Part shown: piece after piece, positions 1-6,085 of the stretch
How the letters are laid out: the number at the start of each line of letters is the position of its first letter
Position numbering within the stretch: position 1 is the first letter of the stretch
Assembly (NCBI GenBank): GCA_029265335.1
Contig: JAJUJN010000132.1
Span: 1 to 6,085, forward strand
Direction: 5' to 3'
Origin: Alcaligenaceae bacterium
Lineage (GTDB): Bacteria > Pseudomonadota > Gammaproteobacteria > Burkholderiales > Burkholderiaceae_B
Length of the DNA stretch: 6,085 nucleotides
The notes under the pieces: generated by a model
What the model was told of the DNA's origin: nothing
What the model saw: the letters and a program-made list of their open reading frames with translations, nothing else
Databases searched by the model: none
Translations under genes and position numbers: made by a program

Positions 1-25
1 AGGTGAAAGGTCGAAACAGTTTCAT
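1..25 (-). CDS. Possible 5' end of an unidentified gene, cut by the left edge
   Basis: An ATG at 25-23 on the minus strand opens a frame reading MKLFRPFT up to the window edge. A Shine-Dalgarno-like GGAG (34-37 on the plus strand as ctcc) lies 8 nt upstream, and an in-frame TGA at 52-50 precedes it with no other start codon between. Those two facts support a true start. The gene would run in the same direction as the serine hydrolase at 151-1278, about 125 bp downstream of it. Eight codons are too few to identify a product. The basic-aromatic start carries no recognisable signal. It could be chance, hence the low confidence. Confidence 0.35.
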
Positions 26-32
26 GCTCGTC

Positions 33-84
33 GCTCCGTTGTTGGTACTTCAGTGCCGGTTGGCTCCGTTGTGTACTTCAGTGC
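33..84. repeat. Imperfect tandem direct repeat in the leader of the left-edge gene
   Basis: Two copies of the same segment lie at 33-56 (24 bp) and 63-84 (22 bp), separated by 6 bp (cggttg). They share gctccgttgt at one end and gtacttcagtgc at the other, and differ only by a 2-bp insertion (tg) in the middle of the first copy. Read on the minus strand each copy ends in ACGGAGC, so the copy nearer the ATG at 25 supplies that start's likely ribosome-binding site and the other copy is a duplicate of it. This looks like a recent tandem duplication, or a pair of protein-binding or RNA sites. Only two copies are visible. Confidence 0.7.
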
Positions 85-111
85 TCGTAGGTATGGGCGC
101 CCGCGGTATTT

Positions 112-128
112 GTTCACCCGTGGCGAAC
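112..128 (-). terminator. Hairpin just downstream of the first serine hydrolase, possible terminator
   Basis: On the minus-strand transcript the segment reads GTTCGCC-ACG-GGTGAAC, a 7-bp stem with one G-U wobble and a 3-nt loop. It starts about 22 nt after the hydrolase stop codon at 153-151. The bases that follow (aaataccg) are not a U tract, so this is not a canonical intrinsic terminator. It could be a transcript-end stabilising hairpin or a Rho-assisted end. The nearby segment 95-106 is also self-complementary in parts (gggcgccc and ccgcgg). Confidence 0.3.
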
Positions 129-150
129 TCCCGAGAGGGCCCACACCCGT

Positions 151-1278
151 TCAAACCATGCTGGCCATCACCTTGGCGAAAAATTCGTTGCAGTGATCGC
201 GCTCGAGCCAGCGGGCCACCACAGTGAGCTCGTGCTGATGGTCGACCCAGATCACGTGCTGGCCACCGCCCAGTGCAAAAACACTGCTGGCCGGCGCTGC
301 AGGATATAGCTTCTGCTCGGTATTCAACCACCAGAGAAGGCCGTAGATAGGCCGCACATCGGCGGGTGCGAGCAGTTGCTCGATGGCATTTTGCGACAAC
401 ACCTGCTGCCCTTGCCATTGGCCGCGCTGTTGCACCAACAGGCCAACCCGGGCGTGATCGTCGGTAGAGATGAATATGCCGCCTCCCCAATGACCACCAC
501 CGGTGACCGACACCATGGGCTTGCCGTGGATGGTGAAAACAGCATCGTTATAACCGTGCCATTCCCAACTTTGCGAGGCCCCAATGGGGTTCATGATGTG
601 TTCGCGCAGTACCTCGGGCAGCGGTTGCTCGAATACCTGCAACAAGGAAAGCGCCAAGCGGTTCACCCGCACATCGTTGTATTCCCAGCGCGTGCCAGGG
701 GCCTGCAGGGTACGCTCCGTGCCCTTGTGGGTATTGTCGTGCTCGGGGCCGGCCTGCCGATTGTGATCGACGCGATCGGGAATGCCCCAGAGCGTGCCTT
801 GCCATTCGCTGGTTTGCTGCAATAGGTGCCGCCACGTAATGGCACGGTTATGGGGGCTGCGAAACCCGTCGTCGGCCGGGAAGCGATCGGCCACTTCGGC
901 CACGGGATCGTCGAGCGAGGCGATGCGGCCCTGGTCGAGCGCCAGCACAGCCAACAGGCCCAGGTAACTTTTGGCCACCGAGAAGGTGGTGTCGGGCCGG
1001 TGCACGTCGCCCCAACGAACCACCTCATGACCACGACGCAAAATCACACCTGCCGCACCACCCCGGGGACGCACAGGGCCGCGGGGCTGGTCGAACGGCG
1101 GTTGGTCGTTGACGTGGGCCGTACCCACATAGCGGCCATCGGGCAGAAACAGCGAGCGCGGCCAGTCGCACTCGTGCTCGATGGCAAACGACACAGCCTC
1201 GGCCAATTTGGTGTCATGGAAACCCGCCTCAACGGCACTTGAGGTGGGCAAGGGAACATTGGAAGCAGATGGATTCAT
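151..1278 (-). CDS. Serine hydrolase of the beta-lactamase / NylB-like superfamily (COG1680 type), 375 aa
   Basis: This is a probable serine hydrolase with the penicillin-binding-protein/class C beta-lactamase fold. Visible motifs are S100-V-A-K103 (nucleophile and lysine of the SxxK box, in TTFSVAKSYLGLLA), Y200-N-D202 at the position of the usual YxN box (in WEYNDVRVNRLAL), and GGGQH at 337-341, which takes the place of the KTG/HTG box. GGQ-type third motifs are common in the 6-aminohexanoate-dimer hydrolase/esterase branch, so true beta-lactam hydrolysis is unlikely, though not excluded. A strongly typical stretch, ITWRHLLQQTSEWQGTLWG, lies near residues 147-165. There is no signal peptide, so a cytoplasmic location is expected. 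The start ATG at 1278 is the only sensible one: the frame stays open upstream to 1644, but the extra residues resemble no hydrolase and run antisense to the next gene, and the next internal Met is residue 229. No clear Shine-Dalgarno sequence precedes it. The substrate is unknown. Confidence 0.9.
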   Translation of the reverse strand: MNPSASNVPLPTSSAVEAGFHDTKLAEAVSFAIEHECDWPRSLFLPDGRYVGTAHVNDQPPFDQPRGPVRPRGGAAGVILRRGHEVVRWGDVHRPDTTFSVAKSYLGLLAVLALDQGRIASLDDPVAEVADRFPADDGFRSPHNRAITWRHLLQQTSEWQGTLWGIPDRVDHNRQAGPEHDNTHKGTERTLQAPGTRWEYNDVRVNRLALSLLQVFEQPLPEVLREHIMNPIGASQSWEWHGYNDAVFTIHGKPMVSVTGGGHWGGGIFISTDDHARVGLLVQQRGQWQGQQVLSQNAIEQLLAPADVRPIYGLLWWLNTEQKLYPAAPASSVFALGGGQHVIWVDHQHELTVVARWLERDHCNEFFAKVMASMV

Positions 1279-1285
1279 GGACAAC

Positions 1286-1298
1286 GCCGCACAGCGGC
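1286..1298 (-). promoter_or_regulatory. GC hairpin in the leader of the first hydrolase, next to its start codon
   Basis: On the minus-strand RNA the sequence GCCGC-TGT-GCGGC forms a perfect 5-bp GC stem with a 3-nt loop, ending 7 nt before the ATG at 1278. It sits exactly where a Shine-Dalgarno sequence should be, and no good one is visible. It may lower translation, or the gene may use a weak or leader-independent start. Confidence 0.4.
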
Positions 1299-1343
1299 AA
1301 AGGTATGATGTATTTTTGAAGGTACGGTTTGTATCCCAAACGC

Positions 1344-1372
1344 ATTCTAGGGGTGTTGTGTAGAGCCTGCAA
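1344..1372 (-). promoter_or_regulatory. Candidate sigma70-type promoter for the 375-aa serine hydrolase
   Basis: On the minus strand TTGCAG (1372-1367) is followed after exactly 17 bp by TAGAAT (1349-1344). The -10 matches the TATAAT consensus at five of six bases, and the -35 matches TTG at its first three positions. Transcription would begin near 1337, giving a leader of about 60 nt that carries the GC hairpin at 1298-1286. This is assigned by eye only. Confidence 0.45.
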
Positions 1373-1397
1373 TGACCCCGCACCGGCAGCCGTCGCC

Positions 1398-1427
1398 TTG
1401 TGTTGCAATTATTGCGTTTGGTATACC
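1398..1427 (+). promoter_or_regulatory. Weak candidate promoter with palindromes for the 488-aa serine hydrolase
   Basis: TTGTGT (1398-1403) and TATACC (1422-1427) are 18 bp apart and lie about 25 bp upstream of the ATG at 1453. Both match the consensus only partly. The spacer contains the perfect palindrome GCAATTATTGC (1405-1415), and the -10 is inside GGTATACC (1420-1427). That arrangement would suit a repressor site lying between -35 and -10. If this is the promoter, the upstream ATG at 1372 cannot be the start. Confidence 0.3.
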
Positions 1428-1452
1428 AGCTGCGCTCACCAAAGGAATTGTG

Positions 1453-2919
1453 ATGACCTTGTCCACTCCCGTGATCGACCTGCCCCTGCTGATGGCTACC
1501 ACGGCAAAAGTGCTTTGTTCGGCCATTCATGTGTCGGGCCGCGATGCGGCCGAAGCCTTTCACAATAGCGCCCCGTGGGCGCTGCATCATCATCAGTTGC
1601 CCGAAGCCCTGGCCGACCGGGTGCAATACCGGGTAGATGAACAAGGTGAAGTCGAAGTCTGGCTCGATTGCGATGCCGCTACGGTCGCTCGCGTGATCGC
1701 TGTGGCCCAGGCCACCTGGCCAGGGCTAAACGCCGACTGGGAAGCCGAGCGACAGTATCTCGAGGGCTTGGGCCGGGTCAGCCGACGCGCGCGGCCGGTG
1801 GGCGACCAAGGCTGCCTCATCGTGCCCACTTCGGGCCCGTTCGACCTGCACATGACTCCTGCTGAAGTCACCACGACTCTGCCGGCCGAAAGCTCGCTGG
1901 ATTGGCCACTGGGCACTCGTGACATCCCGCATGAAGGTTCCAGCGGGCCTTACGCTGCACTCGTGCAGACACTTGCCAACGCGGTGGCCGAGCCCGATCC
2001 CTTGCACGCGGCGCTGGTGGTGGTGCATCGCGGCCGGCTGGTAGCGGAAGCCTATCGTGAAGGCATCACGCCAGACACGCAGCTGGAGAGCTGGTCGATG
2101 GGCAAAAGCGTGATGTCCACACTCATTGGCATGCTGGTTCAGCGCGGTGTGCTGGAGCTCGATGCGCCACCACCCGTGCCCGAATGGCAGGAGCCGGGCG
2201 ACCCTCGCCGGGCCATGACTTTGCGCCACCTGCTCAATATGAGCAGCGGCCTGCAATGCTCCGGCCACCAACAGGGCCGGGCCCAGTGGCAACAAGGCTT
2301 GCCCGACCACTTTCTGCCCTACAGCCAAGCCCTCAACGTGGCCGAATTCGCCCTGCAACGCCCACTCGAACACGCTCCTGGCACCGTGGGTCGCTATCGC
2401 AACTGCGATCCGCTCGCTCTGGCGGTGATCTTCAACCGAATCGTGAGCGAGGTGCTGGGTCAGAACCCACTCACCTGGCCTCAGAGCGAATTGTTCGACC
2501 GTATCGGCACGCGTCGACAAACGCTCGAAACCGACCGGTGGGGCCATTTCATCATCAGTGGCTTCGATTACGGCACGGCGCGCAATTGGGCACGGCTGGC
2601 CCTGCTCTACCTCAACGACGGCGTGGCGCAAGGAGAAAGGCTGCTACCCGAAGGCTGGGTGGAATTCGCCACCTCGCCAGCGCCTGCATGGAAAGCGGGG
2701 AACTATGGCGCGCAGATTTGGCTCAACAGAGTGGGCGATTTCGAGTTGCCCAGCGACACCTTCTACTTTGCCGGCGGCGGGGGCCAGCACGTGTTTGCCG
2801 TGCCATCGCAAGACCTCATCATCGTCCGGCAAGGCCATTCCCGCGCCTATGCTCAGGCGCGCAGCAACGTGAACCGTCTGTTGGCGCAGATTACCGCGGC
2901 TCTGCCCAGCACTTCCTGA
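1453..2919 (+). CDS. Serine hydrolase, beta-lactamase-related (COG1680 type), with N-terminal extension, 488 aa
   Basis: This is a second PBP/class C beta-lactamase-fold hydrolase. An N-terminal extension of about 180 residues carries features seen in one branch of the family: LCSAIHVSGRD near 21-31 and GDQGCLIVP near 117-125. The catalytic domain follows, with S215-M-G-K218 (SxxK), Y315-R-N317 (YxN, in GRYRNCDPLAL) and GGGGQH at 441-446 in place of KTG. The C-terminal half has the familiar pattern LETDRWGHF...GTARNWARLALLYL...ERLLPEGWVEF...SPAPAW. The chosen start is the ATG at 1453, with AAAGGA (1441-1446) 6 nt upstream. An in-frame ATG at 1372 would add 27 residues, but it has no ribosome-binding site and lies over the opposite promoter. 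Family members often have an export signal; here the short stretch LPLLMATTAKVLC is only weakly hydrophobic, so location is uncertain. The substrate is unknown. The gene may be co-transcribed with the diguanylate cyclase 45 bp downstream. Confidence 0.92.
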   Translation: MTLSTPVIDLPLLMATTAKVLCSAIHVSGRDAAEAFHNSAPWALHHHQLPEALADRVQYRVDEQGEVEVWLDCDAATVARVIAVAQATWPGLNADWEAERQYLEGLGRVSRRARPVGDQGCLIVPTSGPFDLHMTPAEVTTTLPAESSLDWPLGTRDIPHEGSSGPYAALVQTLANAVAEPDPLHAALVVVHRGRLVAEAYREGITPDTQLESWSMGKSVMSTLIGMLVQRGVLELDAPPPVPEWQEPGDPRRAMTLRHLLNMSSGLQCSGHQQGRAQWQQGLPDHFLPYSQALNVAEFALQRPLEHAPGTVGRYRNCDPLALAVIFNRIVSEVLGQNPLTWPQSELFDRIGTRRQTLETDRWGHFIISGFDYGTARNWARLALLYLNDGVAQGERLLPEGWVEFATSPAPAWKAGNYGAQIWLNRVGDFELPSDTFYFAGGGGQHVFAVPSQDLIIVRQGHSRAYAQARSNVNRLLAQITAALPSTS

Positions 2920-2964
2920 GCGAGGTGCTTCGGGGTAATCTTGGTCACCTTTCCGGTGTTACAC

Positions 2965-5625
2965 ATGGCGAACCCCGATACGCACAACTCTCCTCCTCAG
3001 TCACCCCAAAAACCTCCCCGCCGCCGCTCGCTCACCGTTCGGTTGATACTGTTGTGGGCGGTGGCTCTCGCCATGCTCGGCGTGTATTGGTATCAGTTGC
3101 TCGGGCTGCATGCTGAGACACGCGCCCAGGCCCAACAAGAAATTCGCAGTCACACGCTCGAAACCGCGCACACTTTGTCGCTGGAAGTCGATCGGCTCGC
3201 ACGCCAGATGGACTTTCTTACTCAACGTCTGGCTTTCGATTGGTCCACTCAAGCTCCCGCTGCTTTTCTCGAAAATGTGGCTTTGGCGCAGGAGGCTCTG
3301 GCCAGCGCCAGCGGCACCACCTTTGAGGTGCACATCGCCGACGCACAGGGTCAGGTGCTGTTCTCCAGTGTGCTGACAGAACCCTTCTCACCTCCCGATG
3401 CGCTGAACGTCGCCGATCGCGAGTACTTCTGGCGGCAAAGTGAGCAAAGTACCGGCGAACTGTGGATAGGCGCACCGTTCACGGGTCAGGTCACCCAAGA
3501 GCAATCGATTCCTGCCTCACGCGCTATCTACAACGAGAACGGTGAGTTCGCGGGCGTCGTCATGATTTCTCTGCCATCCAGAGAGCTGTCGGCGGCGCTC
3601 GATCAGATCTTCCCCGACGCCCGCGACGGGGCCGCCATTGTGCTCGACAACGGTGCCCTGCTGGCTCGCACGCAAGGCGATGCCCAGCGCACCGACGACG
3701 AACTTCTATCCACGCTGGCGCGCCTGCTGCTCGAGCGCTCGCCGTGGGGGTCCGAGGCGGTACTTGCTCCCGACACGGGCGATGCGGATCGACTGTATGC
3801 GTGGTACCGCACACCGTCTTCTTACCCCATGGCCGTGTTGATTGGGCGCGACGAGGCCGCCGCCATGAAACCCACCGACGCGCTCATCGCCAGTTCCTTG
3901 CGCGATGGCGCCCTGGGTTCGTTGGCCCTGGTCCTCACTTTGCTTCTTGCTACCTGGTTCATGGCTCGGGATCACCTGCATTACGTTCAGATGCAACGCC
4001 TGCGCGAGCGTCAACAGCTGGCTCTTTATGGCGGCGGGCTCGGTGCCTGGGACTGGGACATCGCTCAAGACATTATTACCTGCGACGAACTCTGCCTGCA
4101 GCAGCTGGGGCTGACGCCCGAGCAGATGCCACGCACTCGCAGCGAATGGCTCAAGCGCGCCCACCCCGACGATCAAGCCACCCTCGAGGCCATGATGAGC
4201 CGCGGCGCGGAGCCTGCAGCGGCGCCACAACTGGCGGAAGTCCGTTTGCTGCACGCCTCGGCGCAATGGCATTGGTTTGCGGTGCTGGGCAAGGTGGTGC
4301 AGGTGGATGCCCGCGGCAAACCACGACGCATGGCGGGTACCCTGCGCGACATCACCACCGACGTACGACGCGAACAGCTCCATCGCGTATTGCTCGACGA
4401 AAGCCAGTCGGCGATTGTGCTGATGACAGCCGGGCGCGAAGTGCTCGAGGCCAATCAGCGCGCCCGCGAGATCTTTTTGCCGGCAGAAGGTGCCTCGCTG
4501 CCTTCGATCCGTGAGCTCCACCTCGACGAAGCGAGTTACGACTTTCTGCAGCAGCAGTACGAAGTGATGCGCAATCAGCACTATGTGCGCCTCACCTGGC
4601 CGCTGATCGACGGCAAAGGTGAGCGCCGCTGGTTCGACATGCATGGCGTGCTGCGCGACCCGAACGACAGCGAGAGCGAGGTGGTGTGGACCTTGAACGA
4701 CATCACCGATATGCATCTGGCCACCAGCGCTCTGGCGCGCGAGCGTCAACGGCTGATTACCCTGCTCGAACGCTATCCGGGCGGCGTGATTGTGGAAGAC
4801 GAAGATGCCACCATCGCACTGGTGAACGCCCGCCTCACCCAGTTATTCGACATCGAGCAAGATCCCCAACAGCTCGAAGGTCTCAGTCACGAGGAGCTTT
4901 GCCAAACTTTGGGCGAACCGTATGCCACCTGGCTCCTGCCGGCGTCCACGCCCAACACCAATGAACATCCGGCCGACGCGCGACGCGAGCGCGAGGTGGT
5001 CACGCCGGCGGGACGCTTTCTCCAGGTTGAATGCGTGCCCGTCACGGCCAAGCACGAGAGATTGGGCCAGGTTTGGCTCTTCCGTGATATCACCGAACGC
5101 AAACGCAACGAACGACGCCTGGCTCGCCTGGCCCACACCGACGAGCTCACCGGTTTGCCCAATCGGCGCAGCTTCATGGAGCATCTGCGTCTGGCCAGCG
5201 ACGCCAGCGATTGGTCGGCGGAGCAGCCAGGGGCCGTGCTCATGATCGATGTGGATCATTTCAAGCACATCAATGACACCCATGGCCATGCCAGTGGCGA
5301 CGCGGTGTTGCAGCAGTTGGCAGCGCATTTTTCTGCACGGCTGCGCGAAGGCGACATCGCAGCTCGGTTGGGCGGTGAGGAATTTGCCGTGCTGCTGCCG
5401 CGCGTGCGTCTCGACGATGCCGAAGGCCTGGCTGATCGGCTGCGGGCTGCCGTTGCCGCCCAACCCTTCCAGCGCGACGACGGTGAGGTGCTGCGCTACA
5501 CCATCAGTGTCGGTGTGGCGGGCATTGCCCCCGGCGAGCCCGAGGCCACACTGCGGCAGGCTGACCGCGCGTTGTACGAAGCCAAGCGAGCAGGCCGCAA
5601 CCGCGTACGGCGCCTGGTGGCCTGA
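2965..5625 (+). CDS. Membrane-bound diguanylate cyclase: TM - dCache-like - TM - three PAS - GGDEF, 886 aa
   Basis: This protein makes cyclic di-GMP from two GTP at the inner membrane in response to a periplasmic or intracellular cue. Domains in order: a basic proline-rich cytoplasmic head (1-22); TM1 about 25-46; a periplasmic dCache-like sensor about 48-312, with the typical ADREYFW (150-156) and GEFAGVVMISL segments; TM2 about 317-334; PAS-like domains about 352-467 (LGAWDWD, ending in TLRDITTDVRREQ), 472-582 and 597-710 (ending LFRDITERKRNE); and GGDEF about 722-886. The cyclase is intact: DELTGLPNRR from D726, metal and nucleotide residues D762, F766, K767, N770 and D771, and active-site GGEEF at 803-807. 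The product-inhibition site RxxD (R794-E-G-D797) lies exactly five residues before GGEEF. There is no EAL domain, so no phosphodiesterase activity is expected. The start is uncertain: ATG at 2965 gives the natural-looking MANPDTHN but has a weak ribosome-binding site, whereas TTG at 2941 (eight residues longer) has a GGGG 5 nt upstream. The signal sensed is unknown. Confidence 0.95.
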   Translation: MANPDTHNSPPQSPQKPPRRRSLTVRLILLWAVALAMLGVYWYQLLGLHAETRAQAQQEIRSHTLETAHTLSLEVDRLARQMDFLTQRLAFDWSTQAPAAFLENVALAQEALASASGTTFEVHIADAQGQVLFSSVLTEPFSPPDALNVADREYFWRQSEQSTGELWIGAPFTGQVTQEQSIPASRAIYNENGEFAGVVMISLPSRELSAALDQIFPDARDGAAIVLDNGALLARTQGDAQRTDDELLSTLARLLLERSPWGSEAVLAPDTGDADRLYAWYRTPSSYPMAVLIGRDEAAAMKPTDALIASSLRDGALGSLALVLTLLLATWFMARDHLHYVQMQRLRERQQLALYGGGLGAWDWDIAQDIITCDELCLQQLGLTPEQMPRTRSEWLKRAHPDDQATLEAMMSRGAEPAAAPQLAEVRLLHASAQWHWFAVLGKVVQVDARGKPRRMAGTLRDITTDVRREQLHRVLLDESQSAIVLMTAGREVLEANQRAREIFLPAEGASLPSIRELHLDEASYDFLQQQYEVMRNQHYVRLTWPLIDGKGERRWFDMHGVLRDPNDSESEVVWTLNDITDMHLATSALARERQRLITLLERYPGGVIVEDEDATIALVNARLTQLFDIEQDPQQLEGLSHEELCQTLGEPYATWLLPASTPNTNEHPADARREREVVTPAGRFLQVECVPVTAKHERLGQVWLFRDITERKRNERRLARLAHTDELTGLPNRRSFMEHLRLASDASDWSAEQPGAVLMIDVDHFKHINDTHGHASGDAVLQQLAAHFSARLREGDIAARLGGEEFAVLLPRVRLDDAEGLADRLRAAVAAQPFQRDDGEVLRYTISVGVAGIAPGEPEATLRQADRALYEAKRAGRNRVRRLVA

Positions 5626-5644
5626 GGCTGAGCGTTCAGCTGGC
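5620..5644. terminator. Hairpin across the convergent gene ends, possible bidirectional terminator
   Basis: GCTGA (5627-5631), loop GCGT and TCAGC (5636-5640) form a perfect 5-bp inverted repeat. Flanking GCC (5620-5622) and GGC (5642-5644) can extend it through an unequal internal loop. It spans the 10-bp gap between the diguanylate cyclase stop (5623-5625) and the channel gene stop (5636-5638), including both stop codons. Neither side has a T run, so it is a weak candidate for intrinsic termination in either direction. Confidence 0.3.
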
Positions 5645-6085
5645 TTGCGACCCTGCCGCTTGCGACGGAGCGTCCTCCGGGGAGTCGCCTCTGGAAACAA
5701 ACCATTGCGCGATGCGGTCGGCGTCGAGAGACTCTCCGCGCAATAGTCGCATCAGCAGTTCGGCGCCCAGCAATTGCGGCGAAAACACCAGATCGGGTTT
5801 TACCGTGCGGACCTTCTCGAGGTTGTGATTGTTGTTGACCACAGCCACCGTGCGCGCCTGCGCACCTTCAACCGCTTTGGCGGCCAGCACGATGAAGGCG
5901 TTGTCGGCATCTTCCGCCGTCATGGCCAAAACGTGGCTGGCCTGCTTGACGCCTGCCTGAATCAGCACTTCTTCGCTGGCGGCATCACCCACCAGGAGGT
6001 CGGTTTCGTGCGGATAAGTGTGGGCCACTCCCGGCTTCACGATCACCGTGACGTTTTCTCCGCGAGCGGTGAGGTTCTGGTGAAG
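5636..6085 (-). CDS. kch: Kch-like voltage-gated potassium channel protein, C-terminal RCK/TrkA-N part (5' end beyond the window)
   Basis: The visible 149 residues are the C-terminal part of a cytoplasmic RCK (TrkA-N, Rossmann-type) domain, which gates potassium channels at the inner membrane. Reading from the right edge, LHQNLTARGENVTVI, GDAASEEVLIQAGV, AEDADNAFIVLAAK (57-70), NNNHNLEKVR and KPDLVFSPQLLGAELL (96-111) follow the order and spacing I recall for E. coli Kch (RGQNVTVI, GDSNDSSVLKKAGI, DNDADNAFVVLSAK, KNLNKIK, HPDIILSPQLFGSEIL). The frame is open to the edge, so an apparent GTG start at 6046 is internal. The expected GxGxxG motif and the six-helix pore domain would lie off-window. 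A short polar tail (GDSPEDAPSQAAGSQAS) ends the protein. It converges on the diguanylate cyclase with a 10-bp gap, so the two are not an operon. A TrkA-like or other RCK protein without a pore is the main alternative. Confidence 0.85.
   Translation of the reverse strand, partial: LHQNLTARGENVTVIVKPGVAHTYPHETDLLVGDAASEEVLIQAGVKQASHVLAMTAEDADNAFIVLAAKAVEGAQARTVAVVNNNHNLEKVRTVKPDLVFSPQLLGAELLMRLLRGESLDADRIAQWFVSRGDSPEDAPSQAAGSQAS

Larger units (their letters stand above)
1279..1452. promoter_or_regulatory. Divergent intergenic control region between the two serine hydrolases
   Basis: This 174-bp gap separates the start codons of two outward-facing hydrolase genes and must hold promoters for both. 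It is locally more AT-rich than the flanking genes. It contains a candidate minus-strand promoter (1344-1372), a weaker plus-strand promoter (1398-1427), an 11-bp palindrome GCAATTATTGC (1405-1415) and an 8-bp palindrome GGTATACC (1420-1427) that overlaps the plus -10. The palindromes could be operator half-site pairs. No regulator gene lies in the window, so this remains inference. Confidence 0.55.

Noticed and set aside
3..227. Plus-strand open frame of 74 codons at the left edge.
   Set aside because: It crosses the tandem repeat and enters the 3' end of the hydrolase in antisense, with no ribosome-binding site or recognisable domain.
1372..1452. Alternative upstream ATG (1372) for the 488-aa hydrolase, adding 27 residues.
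   Set aside because: It has no ribosome-binding site, overlaps the -35 of the opposite promoter and lies upstream of the likely plus-strand -10. The ATG at 1453 has AAAGGA at good spacing.
1279..1644. The frame of the 375-aa hydrolase stays open for a further 122 codons upstream, up to 1644 on the minus strand.
   Set aside because: The added residues are low in hydrophobic order, rich in Arg, His and Cys, and resemble no hydrolase N-terminus. The stretch would cross the candidate promoter and lie antisense to the start of the neighbouring gene.
1726..2631. Long minus-strand open frame (301 codons) inside the 488-aa hydrolase gene.
   Set aside because: It is an antisense shadow typical of GC-rich coding DNA. 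The plus-strand product has a full set of catalytic motifs, while this one has no domain pattern.
2920..2964. Possible terminator or promoter between the second hydrolase and the diguanylate cyclase.
   Set aside because: Only a 5-bp aggtg/cacct pair with an 18-nt loop is seen, with no T run, and no -10/-35 pair fits this short gap.
2184..3116. Plus-strand open frame (310 codons) in another frame, bridging the second hydrolase and the diguanylate cyclase.
   Set aside because: It overlaps two well-supported genes, has an Arg/Pro/Ala-rich composition typical of a shifted frame, and shows no motif.
3706..4749. Long minus-strand open frame (347 codons) antisense to the diguanylate cyclase.
   Set aside because: His/Gln/Ala-rich composition without domains. 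The plus-strand frame is clearly the coding one because PAS and GGDEF motifs run through it.
4843..5700. Minus-strand open frame (285 codons) antisense to the GGDEF domain and overlapping the end of the Kch-like gene.
   Set aside because: It is a shadow of the conserved GGDEF coding strand, and it also conflicts with the Kch-like gene's frame.
1..6085. Search for mobile elements, CRISPR arrays, tRNA or rRNA genes and riboswitches.
   Set aside because: No transposase or integrase motifs, terminal inverted repeats, regularly spaced repeats, tRNA cloverleaf or conserved riboswitch core could be seen by eye in the few short intergenic gaps.

Overview
The window looks like an ordinary chromosomal stretch of a GC-rich Gram-negative bacterium, most likely a beta- or gammaproteobacterium. 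This rests on the strong G/C preference at third codon positions, a dCache-PAS-GGDEF signalling protein of proteobacterial type, and a cytoplasmic potassium-channel domain that resembles Escherichia coli Kch. I cannot fix the genus. There is no insertion sequence, phage gene, CRISPR array, tRNA or rRNA.

Layout from left to right: (1) At 1-25 on the minus strand there is probably the first few codons of a gene that runs off the left edge. Its leader holds an imperfect tandem repeat (33-84) that duplicates the ribosome-binding-site segment. (2) Minus strand 151-1278 is a serine hydrolase of the beta-lactamase/NylB-like superfamily (375 aa). (3) A 174-bp divergent intergenic region (1279-1452) holds candidate promoters for both flanking genes, two short perfect palindromes and a GC hairpin next to the left gene's start. 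(4) Plus strand 1453-2919 is a second, different serine hydrolase of the same superfamily (488 aa). (5) Only 45 bp later, plus strand 2965-5625 encodes a membrane-bound diguanylate cyclase (886 aa: TM, dCache-like sensor, TM, three PAS-like domains, GGDEF with a complete I-site). (6) Convergent to it, 10 bp away, minus strand 5636-6085 is the C-terminal 149 residues of a Kch-like potassium channel, cut by the right edge.

The two hydrolases are transcribed away from each other from one control region, so shared regulation is plausible. The second hydrolase may be co-transcribed with the diguanylate cyclase, because the gap is short and shows no convincing terminator. No substrate can be assigned to either hydrolase from sequence alone. 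I do not see a clearly new biological system here. The points most worth checking are the divergent hydrolase pair with its palindromic control region, the duplicated leader at the left edge, and the hydrolase-diguanylate cyclase linkage.
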